NCBI GenBank assembly: GCA_017305135.1
Contig: JAFKNA010000023.1
Coordinates: 1 to 60,096 of the forward strand
Source: Lysobacterales bacterium
GTDB taxonomy: Bacteria; Pseudomonadota; Gammaproteobacteria; Xanthomonadales; Rhodanobacteraceae
Length of the DNA stretch: 60,096 bases
Reading direction: 5' to 3'
The notes under the pieces are model-generated. The model ran no database searches. It had not been told where the DNA came from and worked only from the letters and a program-made list of their open reading frames with translations. A program made the translations under genes and the position numbers. Shown piece after piece: positions 43,228 through 54,528 of the stretch (position 1 is its first letter; every line of letters starts with the position of its first letter).

Positions 43228-44015
43228 ACATCCTCACGCTCTGGTTCCACAAGCTCGGTTCCCCGCCGACCTTCTACCGCATCGCCGGCTGGCTGATGCC
43301 GTGGTGCTATGGCCTCGCCCTCGTCACCGGCGTGGCCGGCCTGTACGGCGGCCTGGTGCAGGCACCGGCCGACTACCAGCAGGGTGACGCCTACCGCATC
43401 ATCTTCATCCACGTGCCCTCGGCCTGGATGGGGCTGTTCGGCTACTTCTTCATGGCCGCCAACGCCTTCGTCGCGCTGGTGTGGCGGATCAAGCTCTCGG
43501 AGGTGCTGGCGATGGCCAGCGCGCCCGCCGGCGCCTCCTTCACCTTCATCACCCTGGTCACCGGATCCCTCTGGGGCAAGCCGATGTGGGGCACCTGGTG
43601 GACCTGGGATGCACGCCTCACCTCGGAACTCGTGCTGCTGTTCCTGTACCTCGGCGTGATCGGGCTCTACCACGCCATCGAGGACCGCCGCCAGGCGGCG
43701 CGCGCCGCGGGTTTCCTGGCCCTGGTTGGCGTCGTCAACGTGCCGATCGTGCATTTCTCGGTGAACTGGTGGAACACGCTGCACCAGGGTTCGACGGTGC
43801 GCCTGTTCGGCCCCTCCAGCATCGTGCCGTCGATGCTGTGGCCGCTGCTGCTGATGGCGATCGCCACGCACCTGTGGTTCTTTGGCACGGTGCTCGCGCG
43901 GACCCGCACGGGCCTGCTGGAAGTCGATGGCGGCAAGGACTGGGTGCGCCGGATCGTGCTCGCCGACGACGCGGGCCCGTCGGCGCCTGCGGCATCGGAG
44001 CGCAGCCATGTCTGA
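43224..44015 (+). CDS. ccmC: Heme handling protein CcmC
   Basis: CcmC presents heme to CcmE at the periplasmic face. The 263-residue product has six helices, the tryptophan-rich heme motif WGTWWTWDARLTSELV, and flanking histidines in FIHVPSAWM and NTLHQGSTV. The last 30 residues are a soluble tail after the final helix. It starts at the ATG overlapping ccmB and ends 8 bases into ccmD, consistent with one operon. Confidence 0.95.
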   Translation: MNILTLWFHKLGSPPTFYRIAGWLMPWCYGLALVTGVAGLYGGLVQAPADYQQGDAYRIIFIHVPSAWMGLFGYFFMAANAFVALVWRIKLSEVLAMASAPAGASFTFITLVTGSLWGKPMWGTWWTWDARLTSELVLLFLYLGVIGLYHAIEDRRQAARAAGFLALVGVVNVPIVHFSVNWWNTLHQGSTVRLFGPSSIVPSMLWPLLLMAIATHLWFFGTVLARTRTGLLEVDGGKDWVRRIVLADDAGPSAPAASERSHV

Positions 44016-44184
44016 CTTCCTTGCAATGGGCGGCTACGGCGGTTATGTGTGGGGCTCGTACGCCGTGTTCTTCATCGTCCTGGCGATCGACGCGCTGGCC
44101 CCGCGCGCGCAGCGCCGGCGCGTCCTCTCCGAACTTCGCGGACGGCTGCTGCGCCGCCGTCCACGCCCGACCCAGGTGCCATGA
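44008..44184 (+). CDS. ccmD: Heme exporter protein CcmD
   Basis: CcmD is a small single-helix subunit that stabilises CcmABC-CcmE. The 58-residue product has the family start [17 protein letters not shown], a helix through [11 protein letters not shown], and a basic tail ([20 protein letters not shown]). It overlaps ccmC by 8 bases and ccmE by 4. Position and motif make the call secure despite its size. Confidence 0.9.
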   Translation: MSDFLAMGGYGGYVWGSYAVFFIVLAIDALAPRAQRRRVLSELRGRLLRRRPRPTQVP

Positions 44185-44636
44185 CTCCGACCCGCAAACG
44201 CCGCCTCATCGTCGTCTCGCTGGTGCTGGTCGCGGTGGCGATCGCTGCCGGCCTGACCGCGCTCGCACTGCAGCAGAACATGACCTACCTCTACTCCCCG
44301 AGCGAGGTCGACGCCGGCCACGCGCCGGAAGGCGCGCGCTTCCGCCTCGGCGGCGTGGTGCTGGAGGATTCCATCGCGCGCTCGACCGATTCGCTCAAGG
44401 TGGATTTCGTCGTCACCGACCGCTTCCACCAGATGCCGGTCGAGTACACCGGCATCCTGCCGGACCTGTTCCGCGAGGGGCAGAGCATCGTCGCCACCGG
44501 GGCCATGCAGGGCGACCGCTTCGTCGCCACCGAAGTGCTCGCCAAGCACGACGAGACCTACATGCCGAAGGAAGTGGCCGACGCCATCGACAAGGCCAAG
44601 GATGCGCACCGCGTGCCCGGGGACACGGGCGGCTAG
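44181..44636 (+). CDS. ccmE: Heme chaperone CcmE
   Basis: CcmE carries heme covalently on a histidine in the periplasm and passes it to CcmF. The 151-residue product has a signal-anchor helix ([19 protein letters not shown]), an OB-fold barrel, and His123 in [10 protein letters not shown], equivalent to the heme-binding HDENY motif. In related genomes ccmF usually follows directly; here the next gene on this strand is a secreted beta-helix protein, and ccmF lies about 7.9 kb away. Confidence 0.95.
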   Translation: MTPTRKRRLIVVSLVLVAVAIAAGLTALALQQNMTYLYSPSEVDAGHAPEGARFRLGGVVLEDSIARSTDSLKVDFVVTDRFHQMPVEYTGILPDLFREGQSIVATGAMQGDRFVATEVLAKHDETYMPKEVADAIDKAKDAHRVPGDTGG

Positions 44637-44733
44637 GATCACGCGCGGCCCGCCGGGGCCGGTCCATTGCGCTTGCCGTGGGGGATTTGGCACGCTTCCG
44701 TATTCCGTGCCCACCCCACCAGAGGAGCACGCC

Positions 44734-46488
44734 ATGCGTCCCTTCGTCCGGCCAATCGCGGCCTCGATCCTTTTCCTTGCCGCATCGGCCACCCACGCCT
44801 TGACGATCCGCGTCGGCCCCGCCGGCGACCCGGCCTGCGACGAGAACCGCCTCATCGATGCCCTCGGCACCACCGGCAGCAATCCGGGTCTGGACACCAT
44901 CCTGGTCGCCAACAGCCCGGACCAGTACCCGAACACGCTGGGCCTGATCGGCGGGCAGGATGTGGTCATCGAGGGTGGCTATTCGAGCTGCAGCGCCACC
45001 ACGCCCAGTGGACGCACCACCCTGCGCGGCAGCGACGGCGGTTCGGTGCCGCCGTTCGTGCTCGCCAATTCGAGCGGCAGCAACCAGGTGACCCTGCGCA
45101 ACCTCGACATCATCGGGGGACTCGGGCCCGTCCAGCGGCGCGGCGGCGCCATGTCGGTTTCCGGCTCCTACGTGGTGACGCTCGACAACACGCAGATCCG
45201 CGACAGCCGAGCGGGATACGGCGGCGGCATCTACATCAGGCCAGGCAGCACCTCGAGCGTGATCCTCCGCGGGAACAGCGGGATCTCCAACAACACCGCC
45301 CTGGTGGCGGGAGGCGGCATCTTCTGCAGCGGAACGTCCCTGGTGGCGCTGCAGCGGGGCGGGCTGTTCGGCAACGAAGCCGCTTCCGGCAGCACCTCCG
45401 AACTCGCCGGGCGCGGCGGCGGAGCTGCCCTGGTGGATGGCTGCCGGCTGAGCCAGGACGGCGCACCCGGCTTCAACCAGGCCTTCGGCAACACCGCCGC
45501 GGAAGCCGGCGGCGCCTATTACCTGCGCAACGCCTCGCTGTTCATCACCGGCACGCCCACGAACGCGGCGATGGTGATGAGCAACGAAGCCCGCGATGGC
45601 GGTGCCATCGCCGTCGAGGACGACACCGACCCCGGAGCCGGGCCGGCCAGCATGGTGACGATCCGCAATGCATGGATCGAGGACAACTACGCCCAGTGGC
45701 AGGGCGGCGCCATCGCGATGTTGCGCGGCGGCACCCTGAGCATGGGGAGGAGCCTGGCGGGGAATCACTGCCACACCCCCACGCTGTGTTCCAGCCTGTC
45801 CTTCAATGGCGTGCCTTTCGGCGGCGACGCGGCCACCGCGCGCGGCGGCGCGCTCTACGTCGGCACCGGCGCCCGGGCCACGGTGTACTCCACCCTCATC
45901 GAGGGCAACGAAGGCGTCGTCAGCTCGGTGCTGTGGCAGCTCGGCACTGGCCAGGCGCGCATCGATTCCAGCCTGCTCACCGACAATCTGGGCACGCTGC
46001 TGGTCGGCAACAATCTCCGCAACAGTGAACTGGTGCTGTCCTGGTCGACGGTGACCCGCAACCGCCTTGCAAGCGGGAACTACCTCGTTTCCGCCAGCAA
46101 CGAAACCGGCGGCCGGGTGAAGGTATTCGGCAGCGTGCTGGGTGAGGCCATCACCTACGGCGTGTATCCCCTCGGCGCGCCATTGACCGCCGATTGCGTG
46201 GCGCGTGACCCGGCCATGGCCGCCCTGTCGGGAACGGCCAGCCGTGAGTTCAAGCTCGCCGCCCCCTACAACGTCTCGTCCAGCGGGCACATCCTCGACG
46301 ACACCGCCCTGCCGGTGGACTTCTGCGACCAGAGCCTGGCGCCGCGGGTGGACGGCGACCTCGATGGACAGACGGGCATCGGCGATGCGCCGCGACCGGA
46401 CAGCCACGGCCGGCATGACCTCGGCGCCGATGAAGTCGTCTACGCCGCGCCGGACGACCGCATCTTCGCCGACGGCTTCGAGGCCTGA
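44734..46488 (+). CDS. Secreted right-handed beta-helix protein with IFADGFEA tail
   Basis: The 584-residue product has a signal peptide (FVRPIAASILFLAASATHA, cut near residue 22) and a long body of short Gly-rich, Asn-rich turns typical of parallel beta-helix (pectate-lyase-like) proteins: RGGAMSVSG, GGGIYIRPGS, GGGIFCSGT, DGGAIAVED. I see no clear polysaccharide-lyase catalytic set, so binding or structural roles are possible. The C-terminus RIFADGFEA resembles a short tail recurrent in exported Xanthomonadales proteins and may be a sorting or processing signal. An AGAGGAG site precedes the ATG at 44734. It follows ccmE after 97 bases. Confidence 0.75.
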   Translation: MRPFVRPIAASILFLAASATHALTIRVGPAGDPACDENRLIDALGTTGSNPGLDTILVANSPDQYPNTLGLIGGQDVVIEGGYSSCSATTPSGRTTLRGSDGGSVPPFVLANSSGSNQVTLRNLDIIGGLGPVQRRGGAMSVSGSYVVTLDNTQIRDSRAGYGGGIYIRPGSTSSVILRGNSGISNNTALVAGGGIFCSGTSLVALQRGGLFGNEAASGSTSELAGRGGGAALVDGCRLSQDGAPGFNQAFGNTAAEAGGAYYLRNASLFITGTPTNAAMVMSNEARDGGAIAVEDDTDPGAGPASMVTIRNAWIEDNYAQWQGGAIAMLRGGTLSMGRSLAGNHCHTPTLCSSLSFNGVPFGGDAATARGGALYVGTGARATVYSTLIEGNEGVVSSVLWQLGTGQARIDSSLLTDNLGTLLVGNNLRNSELVLSWSTVTRNRLASGNYLVSASNETGGRVKVFGSVLGEAITYGVYPLGAPLTADCVARDPAMAALSGTASREFKLAAPYNVSSSGHILDDTALPVDFCDQSLAPRVDGDLDGQTGIGDAPRPDSHGRHDLGADEVVYAAPDDRIFADGFEA

Positions 46489-46545
46489 GCGCCGGGCATC
46501 CTGCGGCGTGGCCGGCCGCGCGCCTTCGTGGGTGCTCGCCCTGCC

Positions 46546-49125
<2,580 letters not shown>

Positions 49126-49254
49126 GCGATCAGCTTCCACGCCAAGGCCGGGCCATGCCGGGCTGATCATAGCTGCCGTCGCCAACTCCGGCGATTTCGT
49201 CGACGCCCCGCCGCCTGCCGGCGCGCCCTGCATCCCGCGCCGGCAGGTGTGGCC

Positions 49255-49815
49255 TCATTCCTCCCGCTTGCGGCCGGTGACCATGGCGCGCACCAGGTTC
49301 TCGTGGTGGCGAAGGCTGCTGTAGAGGACGCCCAGCACATGCAGGGCGACCAGCAGCAGGGTGCCGTTCGCCAGCACCTCGTGAACCTCTTCCATCGCTT
49401 CGCTGCCCCACCAGGCATCGGTGGTCTGCAGCCAGCCGGTGAGGCCGGTGCCGGCGAGCATCAGCAGCAGCGCCACGATCATTGCCGCGCCGGCCGGGTT
49501 GTGCCCGAGGTGGCGCTCCTCGCGGCCGGCCAGCATGTCCTTGAAGTAGGCCAGCAGGCGTCGCGGCGAGGGCACGAAGCTGCTGAAGCGTGCGTGGCGG
49601 CTGCCGACGGCGCCCCACACCAGGCGGAACGCCACCAGGCCGAGCACCGTGTAGCCGAAGGCCTGGTGCAGGCTGCCGCCATCATCGCCCAGCAGGTAGG
49701 CGGAGAAGAACGCCAGCACCAGCGACCAGTGGAAGATGCGGACCAGGGGATCCCACACCGGCACCGAGCGCGCCGTGACCACGGCCGGCGCAGCCGTGAC
49801 GACCGCCGCTTTCAT
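49255..49815 (-). CDS. Cytochrome b561 family membrane protein
   Basis: The 186-residue product has four transmembrane helices with histidines placed to bind two hemes: FHWSLVLAFF in helix 1, GSLHQAFGY before helix 2, and VHEVLANGTLLLVALHVLGVL in helix 4. This follows the di-heme cytochrome b561 family that passes electrons across the inner membrane. It is coupled to the PepSY gene by a 4-base overlap. Clusters of b561, PepSY and an adjacent QseBC-like system recur in proteobacteria, suggesting that the system controls this redox pair. Confidence 0.88.
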   Translation of the reverse strand: MKAAVVTAAPAVVTARSVPVWDPLVRIFHWSLVLAFFSAYLLGDDGGSLHQAFGYTVLGLVAFRLVWGAVGSRHARFSSFVPSPRRLLAYFKDMLAGREERHLGHNPAGAAMIVALLLMLAGTGLTGWLQTTDAWWGSEAMEEVHEVLANGTLLLVALHVLGVLYSSLRHHENLVRAMVTGRKREE

Positions 49816-50111
49816 GGCTTGCCTGCCTGCCCGACCACGTGGGCGTCGACGGGATTGACGAACAGCTCGACCTTGCGCCCGTCCTTGTCCTTGGCATAGA
49901 CCTCGTAGCAGGAGCCGCCGGCCTTGACCTTGCCGACCGTGTAGCCCTGCGCCTCGAAGCGTGCCTTGACTTCGGTGGTCGCAAGCCACTCGGCCTTGGG
50001 CCGGTCGGTGCATTCCCCGGCATAGGTGGATGCGGGCGCCGCCAGCGGCCATGCCGTGCCGGCCAGTGCGACGATGAGGGCAAGGGTGGTGATGGAAGCA
50101 GGTGCGTGCAT
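49812..50111 (-). CDS. Periplasmic PepSY-domain protein
   Basis: The 99-residue product has a signal peptide (ITTLALIVALAGTAWPLAAPA) and one PepSY module: WLATTEVKARFEAQGYTVGKVKAGG, CYEVYAKDKDGRKVELFVNP. Two cysteines, in GECTDRP and GSCYEV, could form a disulfide. PepSY modules are often linked to regulation of membrane enzymes or sensors. It is coupled to the b561 gene and divergent from the response regulator, sharing a 208-base control region with it. Confidence 0.85.
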   Translation of the reverse strand: MHAPASITTLALIVALAGTAWPLAAPASTYAGECTDRPKAEWLATTEVKARFEAQGYTVGKVKAGGSCYEVYAKDKDGRKVELFVNPVDAHVVGQAGKP

Positions 50112-50200
50112 GATGTTCTCCTGTGGCTCGTTGGGACCGGCCTTGGCCGGCCATGCCCGTTCGGCATGGGTGCACGATGGCGGCCCCCGCTGAAGGCGGC

Positions 50201-50239
50201 CTTAAGCCTCGCCGCGCGCGGAGCGGCGCGCGCCTTAAG
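50201..50239. promoter_or_regulatory. Candidate operator: two CTTAAG boxes
   Basis: CTTAAG occurs at 50201-50206 and 50234-50239, 33 bases apart (about three helical turns), in the divergent region between the PepSY and regulator genes. OmpR-family regulators of the PmrA/QseB group bind direct repeats with a CTTAA core, so these are plausible half-sites for the adjacent regulator. The spacing differs from the usual 11-bp direct repeat, so this is tentative. Confidence 0.4.
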
Positions 50240-50319
50240 ATCGCGCCAAGCCACGTGCCCGATGATGAGCGCGCTGATGCACCGCCTCTGCCGCCCACCA
50301 CTTCCGAGGACAAAGCGCC

Positions 50320-50985
50320 ATGCGCCTGCTGCTGGTCGAAGATGATCCGATACTCGGCAACGGCATCGAGCTGGGCCTGCGCGAAGCGGGTTTTACCGTG
50401 GACTGGACGCGGGACGGGCGCAGCGCGCAACTGGCGCTGGAGACCACGGGATACGAACTCGCGGTGCTCGACCTCGGCCTGCCGCGCCTGTCGGGCATGG
50501 ACCTGTTGCGCGGACTGCGCCGGAGCGGCAACGATCTGCCGGTACTGGTGCTGACTGCGCGTGATACCGTGCAGGACCGCGTCGCGGGGCTGGAAGCGGG
50601 CGCCGATGACTATCTGGTGAAGCCGTTCGACCTCGCCGAACTGGTGGCCCGCATCCGTGCCCTGCTGCGCCGCGCGCACGGTCGCGCCACCAACACCCTC
50701 TCCTATCGCGACCTGGTGCTGCACCCGGACAGCCTGAGCGTGGTGCGCGGCAAGGACACCATTACGCTCTCCGGGCGCGAATGCGCGATCCTGGTCGATC
50801 TCCTGGAGCACCAGGGCACGGCGTTGTCGCGCGCGCGGCTCGAGGAAGGCCTGTATGGCTGGAACGAGGAGATCGAAAGCAATGCGGTGGAGGTGCACAT
50901 CCACAACCTGCGCCGCAAGCTGGGCGCCGAGCTGATCCGCACCATCCGCGGCGTCGGCTATCTGGTGCCGCGGGAGATCGTGTGA
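50320..50985 (+). CDS. OmpR-family response regulator, QseB/PmrA-like
   Basis: The 221-residue product has a receiver domain with acidic pocket EDD (7-9), phosphoacceptor Asp51 in AVLDLGLPRLSG and the lysine in DYLVKPFDLAE. A winged-helix DNA-binding domain follows from about 125 (ITLSGRECAILVDLLEHQG, NAVEVHIHNLRRKLG, IRTIRGVGYLV). It is coupled to the sensor kinase by a GTGA overlap. Likely targets are the kinase operon itself and the divergent PepSY-b561 pair. Confidence 0.94.
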   Translation: MRLLLVEDDPILGNGIELGLREAGFTVDWTRDGRSAQLALETTGYELAVLDLGLPRLSGMDLLRGLRRSGNDLPVLVLTARDTVQDRVAGLEAGADDYLVKPFDLAELVARIRALLRRAHGRATNTLSYRDLVLHPDSLSVVRGKDTITLSGRECAILVDLLEHQGTALSRARLEEGLYGWNEEIESNAVEVHIHNLRRKLGAELIRTIRGVGYLVPREIV

Positions 50986-52328
50986 GGGCGCCGTCGATCC
51001 GCCGCCGGCTGCTGCTGTTGCTGCTGGCCAGCCTGGTGCTGGTGTGGGCACTGATGCTGGTGGTGGTGCATGGCGAGGCGCGCGAGGAAATCGATGCGCT
51101 CGCCGATGCGCGCCTGCAACAGGGCGCGCGCACCCTGCTGGCGCTGGACCTGAAGCGCCTGGCGCGCCTGGTCAATGCCGCTCCCGCGGCGGCGCCTGGC
51201 CCCAGCCACGCCGGCGACGTGCCGGCACTGGAATTCCAGGTCTGGTCCGACGCAGGCGACCTGCTGCTGGCCAGCGCCGACGCACCGGCCGCGCCGCCGC
51301 AGCTCCGGCCCGGCTACGCCACGCTGCGCCTCGGCGGCGAACCCTGGCGGAGCTTCAGCCTCCGCGATGACCGCCACGAGTACTGGCTGAGCGTGCTCGA
51401 GCCGCTGGCCGCGCGTGAACATCCCGTGGAGGAACTGGCCAGCCACCTCGCCAAGATCGTGCTGCTGGCGCTGCCCGTGCTCGCGCTGCTGACCTGGTGG
51501 GTGGTGCGCCACGGCCTGCGCCCGCTGGCGCGGCTGTCCAGCGCCATCGCCGTGCGCGATGCGGGCAGTCGCGAGCCGATCCCGCTGCGCGGCACACCGC
51601 TGGAAGTACAGCCGTTGATCGGCGCGCTGAACCAGCTCCTGCAGCGCCTCGGCCGCGCCCTCGAGACCGAGCGCGCCTTCACCGCCGACGCCGCGCACGA
51701 GCTGCGCACGCCGCTGGCCGCCATCAAGGTGCAGGCCGAGGTCGCCCTGGCGACGCGCGACGAGGCAACGCGGCTGCACGCCATCGGCCAGGTCATCGCC
51801 GGCGTCAACCGCACCACCCATCTCGTGCAGCAACTGCTGCAACTGGCGCGTGCCGAGGCCGGCGGCCTCGAGTCGCAGGCCGTGGATCTTGCCGCAACGG
51901 CCACCGAGTGCGTCGCGCGGCGCGCCGGCGAGGCCATGCAGGCCGGCATCGAGTTCGAGCTGTCTGCCGAATCCGGTTGCGTGGTCCAGGGCGAGCCCGT
52001 GATGCTCGCCGTGCTGGTCGACAACCTGCTCGACAATGCGATCAAGTACGGTGGCGCGGGCGGCCATGCCCGGATCGACATCCGCCGCGCAGGCGAAGCG
52101 GTCGAACTGGTGGTTGCGGATGACGGCGTCGGCGTGGGTGCCGGCGAACGCGAGCGCCTGCGCGACCGCTTCTTCCGCCGCGAAGGGGAGCACGCGCCGG
52201 GCAGCGGCCTCGGGCTCTCGATCGTCGACAAGGTCGCCGCCGCCCACGGCGCGAGCGTCGCGCTCGGGGCCGGCATCGGCGGCCGGGGCCTCGGGGTGAC
52301 CGTGCGCTTTGGTGGCACGCGTTCCTGA
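50982..52328 (+). CDS. Sensor histidine kinase, QseC-like
   Basis: The 448-residue inner-membrane kinase starts at GTG 50982 overlapping the regulator stop. It has a first helix (LLLLLLASLVLVWALMLVVV), a periplasmic domain of about 125 residues, a second helix near 157-175 and a HAMP-like linker. The phosphoacceptor is His239 in ADAAHELRTPLAAIK, followed by ATPase boxes DNLLDNAIKYG, DDGVGVG and GSGLGLSIV. The signal is unknown; the neighbouring redox genes suggest a metal or redox-linked cue, which is inference. Confidence 0.93.
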   Translation: MRAPSIRRRLLLLLLASLVLVWALMLVVVHGEAREEIDALADARLQQGARTLLALDLKRLARLVNAAPAAAPGPSHAGDVPALEFQVWSDAGDLLLASADAPAAPPQLRPGYATLRLGGEPWRSFSLRDDRHEYWLSVLEPLAAREHPVEELASHLAKIVLLALPVLALLTWWVVRHGLRPLARLSSAIAVRDAGSREPIPLRGTPLEVQPLIGALNQLLQRLGRALETERAFTADAAHELRTPLAAIKVQAEVALATRDEATRLHAIGQVIAGVNRTTHLVQQLLQLARAEAGGLESQAVDLAATATECVARRAGEAMQAGIEFELSAESGCVVQGEPVMLAVLVDNLLDNAIKYGGAGGHARIDIRRAGEAVELVVADDGVGVGAGERERLRDRFFRREGEHAPGSGLGLSIVDKVAAAHGASVALGAGIGGRGLGVTVRFGGTRS

Positions 52329-52509
52329 CGGTCCGCGGATCGCGAACACGTGCGCTCCGGGGGAGGTGCAGTCGCGGAGGGTGCAGGCAGCGGTTCGAGC
52401 GCTGCAGTAAACTTCATGGCCTGCCCAGCGGACTGCGCCGATCTGCCGCAGCCGACCGGCATTGTTGCGCCGCTACCGTGGCGCAAGCTGTTCCCGAAGG
52501 TACTGCCCG

Positions 52510-54528
52510 ATGCTTCCCGAACTTGGCCAATTCGCGCTGATCCTGGCGCTGCTCCTTGCCGTCGTGCAGTGCGTGCTGCCGATCGTCGGCGCGCATACCG
52601 GCAACCGCGCGCTGATCGCGGTGGCGCGCCCCGCGGTTGCGGGGCAGACGGTGTTCGTGATCCTGGCCTTCGCGATCCTCACCTACGCCTTCGCGAGCCA
52701 GGATTTCTCGGTCGCCTACGTGGCGCAGAATTCCAATTCGCTGCTGCCCTGGTTCTACCGCTTCTCGGCGGTGTGGGGCGCGCACGAGGGCTCGCTGCTG
52801 CTGTGGATCCTGATCCTGGCGCTCTGGAGCGTCGCCGTCGCCGCGTTCAGCCATCGCTTGCCGGACGACTTCATGGCGCGGGTGCTCGGCGTGCTCGGCT
52901 TCATCAGCATCGGCTTCCTGCTGTTCACGCTGCTGACTTCCAATCCCTTCGCCCGCGCCCTGCCGGTGCCGGCCGATGGCATCGACCTCAATCCGATGCT
53001 GCAGGACCCGGGTCTCATCATGCATCCGCCGATGCTCTACCTCGGCTATGTCGGCTTCTCGGTCGCATTCGCGTTCGCCATCGCCGCGCTCCTCGGCGGC
53101 CAGCTCGACGTGCGCTGGGTGCGCTGGTCGCGGCCGTGGACCAACGTCGCCTGGGGCTTCCTCACCCTTGGCATCGCGCTGGGCTCCTGGTGGGCCTACT
53201 ACACGCTCGGCTGGGGCGGCTGGTGGTTCTGGGATCCGGTCGAGAACGCTTCCTTCATGCCCTGGCTGGTCGGCACCGCGCTGATCCACTCGCAGGCGGT
53301 GACCGAGAAGCGCGGCTCGTTCCGCGCCTGGACGCTGCTGCTGGCGATCTTCGCCTTCTCGCTGTCGCTGCTCGGCACCTTCCTGGTGCGCTCGGGCGTC
53401 CTGACCAGCGTGCACGCCTTCGCCACCGATCCCGAGCGCGGCGTCTTCATCCTCGCCTTCCTCGCCGTGGTGGTCGGCGGCTCGCTGCTGATCTACGCGC
53501 TGCGTGCGCCGAAGGTCGCCGGCGGCGAGCCGTTCCGCGCCGTCTCGCGCGAAACCGCGCTGCTCATCAACAACCTGATGTTCGCCTGCGCGGCGGCGAT
53601 GGTGCTGCTCGGCACGCTGTACCCGATCATCGGCGATGCCTTTTCGCTCGGCCGCATCTCGGTCGGCCCGCCCTACTTCGCCTTCATGTTCATCATGCTG
53701 ATGATCCCGGTGGCGCTGCTGCTGCCGTTCGGGCCGTTCCTGCACTGGCGCAGCGCCAATCCCGGCAAGGCGTTGCGCGCGCTGCTGCCGGCGCTGCTGA
53801 CGGCGCTCGTCGCCGCGGCGCTGGCCTGGCTGCTGGTCGGCGGACTGCCGCTGAAGGCCGTGGCCGGCACCGCAGCTTCGCTCTGGATCGGCATCGGCAT
53901 CCTGCTGTTCGCCGTTTCGCGCTGGCGCAAGGCGCCGCCGGGTCGCCGCTACACGCCGGAGATGCTCGGCATGATCTGCGCCCACTTCGGCGTGGCGCTG
54001 TTCATCGCCGGCGTGATGATCGTCGAGTCGACCAGCATCGAGCGCGACGTGCGCATGGCGCCGGAGCAGACCATCGAGATCGGCAGCCTCGCCTTCCGCT
54101 TCGACGGCGTGCACGAGGCGCAGGGCCCCAACTACGTCGCCGAACAGGGCGTCATCACCGTTTTCGAGGGTGGCCGCGAGGTCGCCGTGCTGCACCCGCA
54201 GAAGCGCCAGTACACGCGCAACGCGCAGGTGCAGACCGAGGCCGCGCTCCGCCCGAGCCTGCTGCGCGACGTGTACGTCGCACTCGGCGAGCCGGTCGGC
54301 GACGACGGCGCCTGGGCGGTGCGCGTCTATATCAAGCCCTTCGTGCGCTGGATCTGGATCGGTGCGCTGTTCATGATGCTCGGCGGCTTCCTCGCCGCCG
54401 CCGACCGCCGCTTCCGCGTCATCGCCGGCATGCGCGATTCGTCACGCGACCCGCGCAGCGCCACGCCGGAATCGGGCTCCTCTGCTGTTCCGAATCCCCA
54501 ATCCCCAATCCCGAATCCCGGCACATGA
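52510..54528 (+). CDS. ccmF: Cytochrome c heme lyase subunit CcmF
   Basis: CcmF joins heme to apocytochrome c with CcmH. The 672-residue product has about 14-15 helices and the WWD motif GGWWFWDPVENASFMPWL, plus conserved histidines in VWGAHEGSLLLW and LIHSQAV. The start at 52510 fits the family; the in-frame ATG at 52462 is rejected. The last 15 residues (AVPNPQSPIPNPGT) are encoded by a family B repeat and look acquired. It begins the ccmFGHI block, coupled to ccmG by a 4-base overlap. Confidence 0.95.
   Translation: MLPELGQFALILALLLAVVQCVLPIVGAHTGNRALIAVARPAVAGQTVFVILAFAILTYAFASQDFSVAYVAQNSNSLLPWFYRFSAVWGAHEGSLLLWILILALWSVAVAAFSHRLPDDFMARVLGVLGFISIGFLLFTLLTSNPFARALPVPADGIDLNPMLQDPGLIMHPPMLYLGYVGFSVAFAFAIAALLGGQLDVRWVRWSRPWTNVAWGFLTLGIALGSWWAYYTLGWGGWWFWDPVENASFMPWLVGTALIHSQAVTEKRGSFRAWTLLLAIFAFSLSLLGTFLVRSGVLTSVHAFATDPERGVFILAFLAVVVGGSLLIYALRAPKVAGGEPFRAVSRETALLINNLMFACAAAMVLLGTLYPIIGDAFSLGRISVGPPYFAFMFIMLMIPVALLLPFGPFLHWRSANPGKALRALLPALLTALVAAALAWLLVGGLPLKAVAGTAASLWIGIGILLFAVSRWRKAPPGRRYTPEMLGMICAHFGVALFIAGVMIVESTSIERDVRMAPEQTIEIGSLAFRFDGVHEAQGPNYVAEQGVITVFEGGREVAVLHPQKRQYTRNAQVQTEAALRPSLLRDVYVALGEPVGDDGAWAVRVYIKPFVRWIWIGALFMMLGGFLAAADRRFRVIAGMRDSSRDPRSATPESGSSAVPNPQSPIPNPGT
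54490..54521. repeat. Family B repeat within the ccmF 3' end
   Basis: The run CGAATCCCCAATCCCCAATC and its continuation is the single-arm form of the repeat found at 13184 and 14130. Here it lies inside the ccmF frame and directly abuts the ccmG start, supplying the proline/asparagine-rich CcmF tail. Confidence 0.8.

Noticed and set aside
44687-44705. Sigma-54 promoter before the beta-helix gene
   Set aside because: TTGGCACG matches the -24 element but the -12 element (TTGC) is absent at the required spacing.
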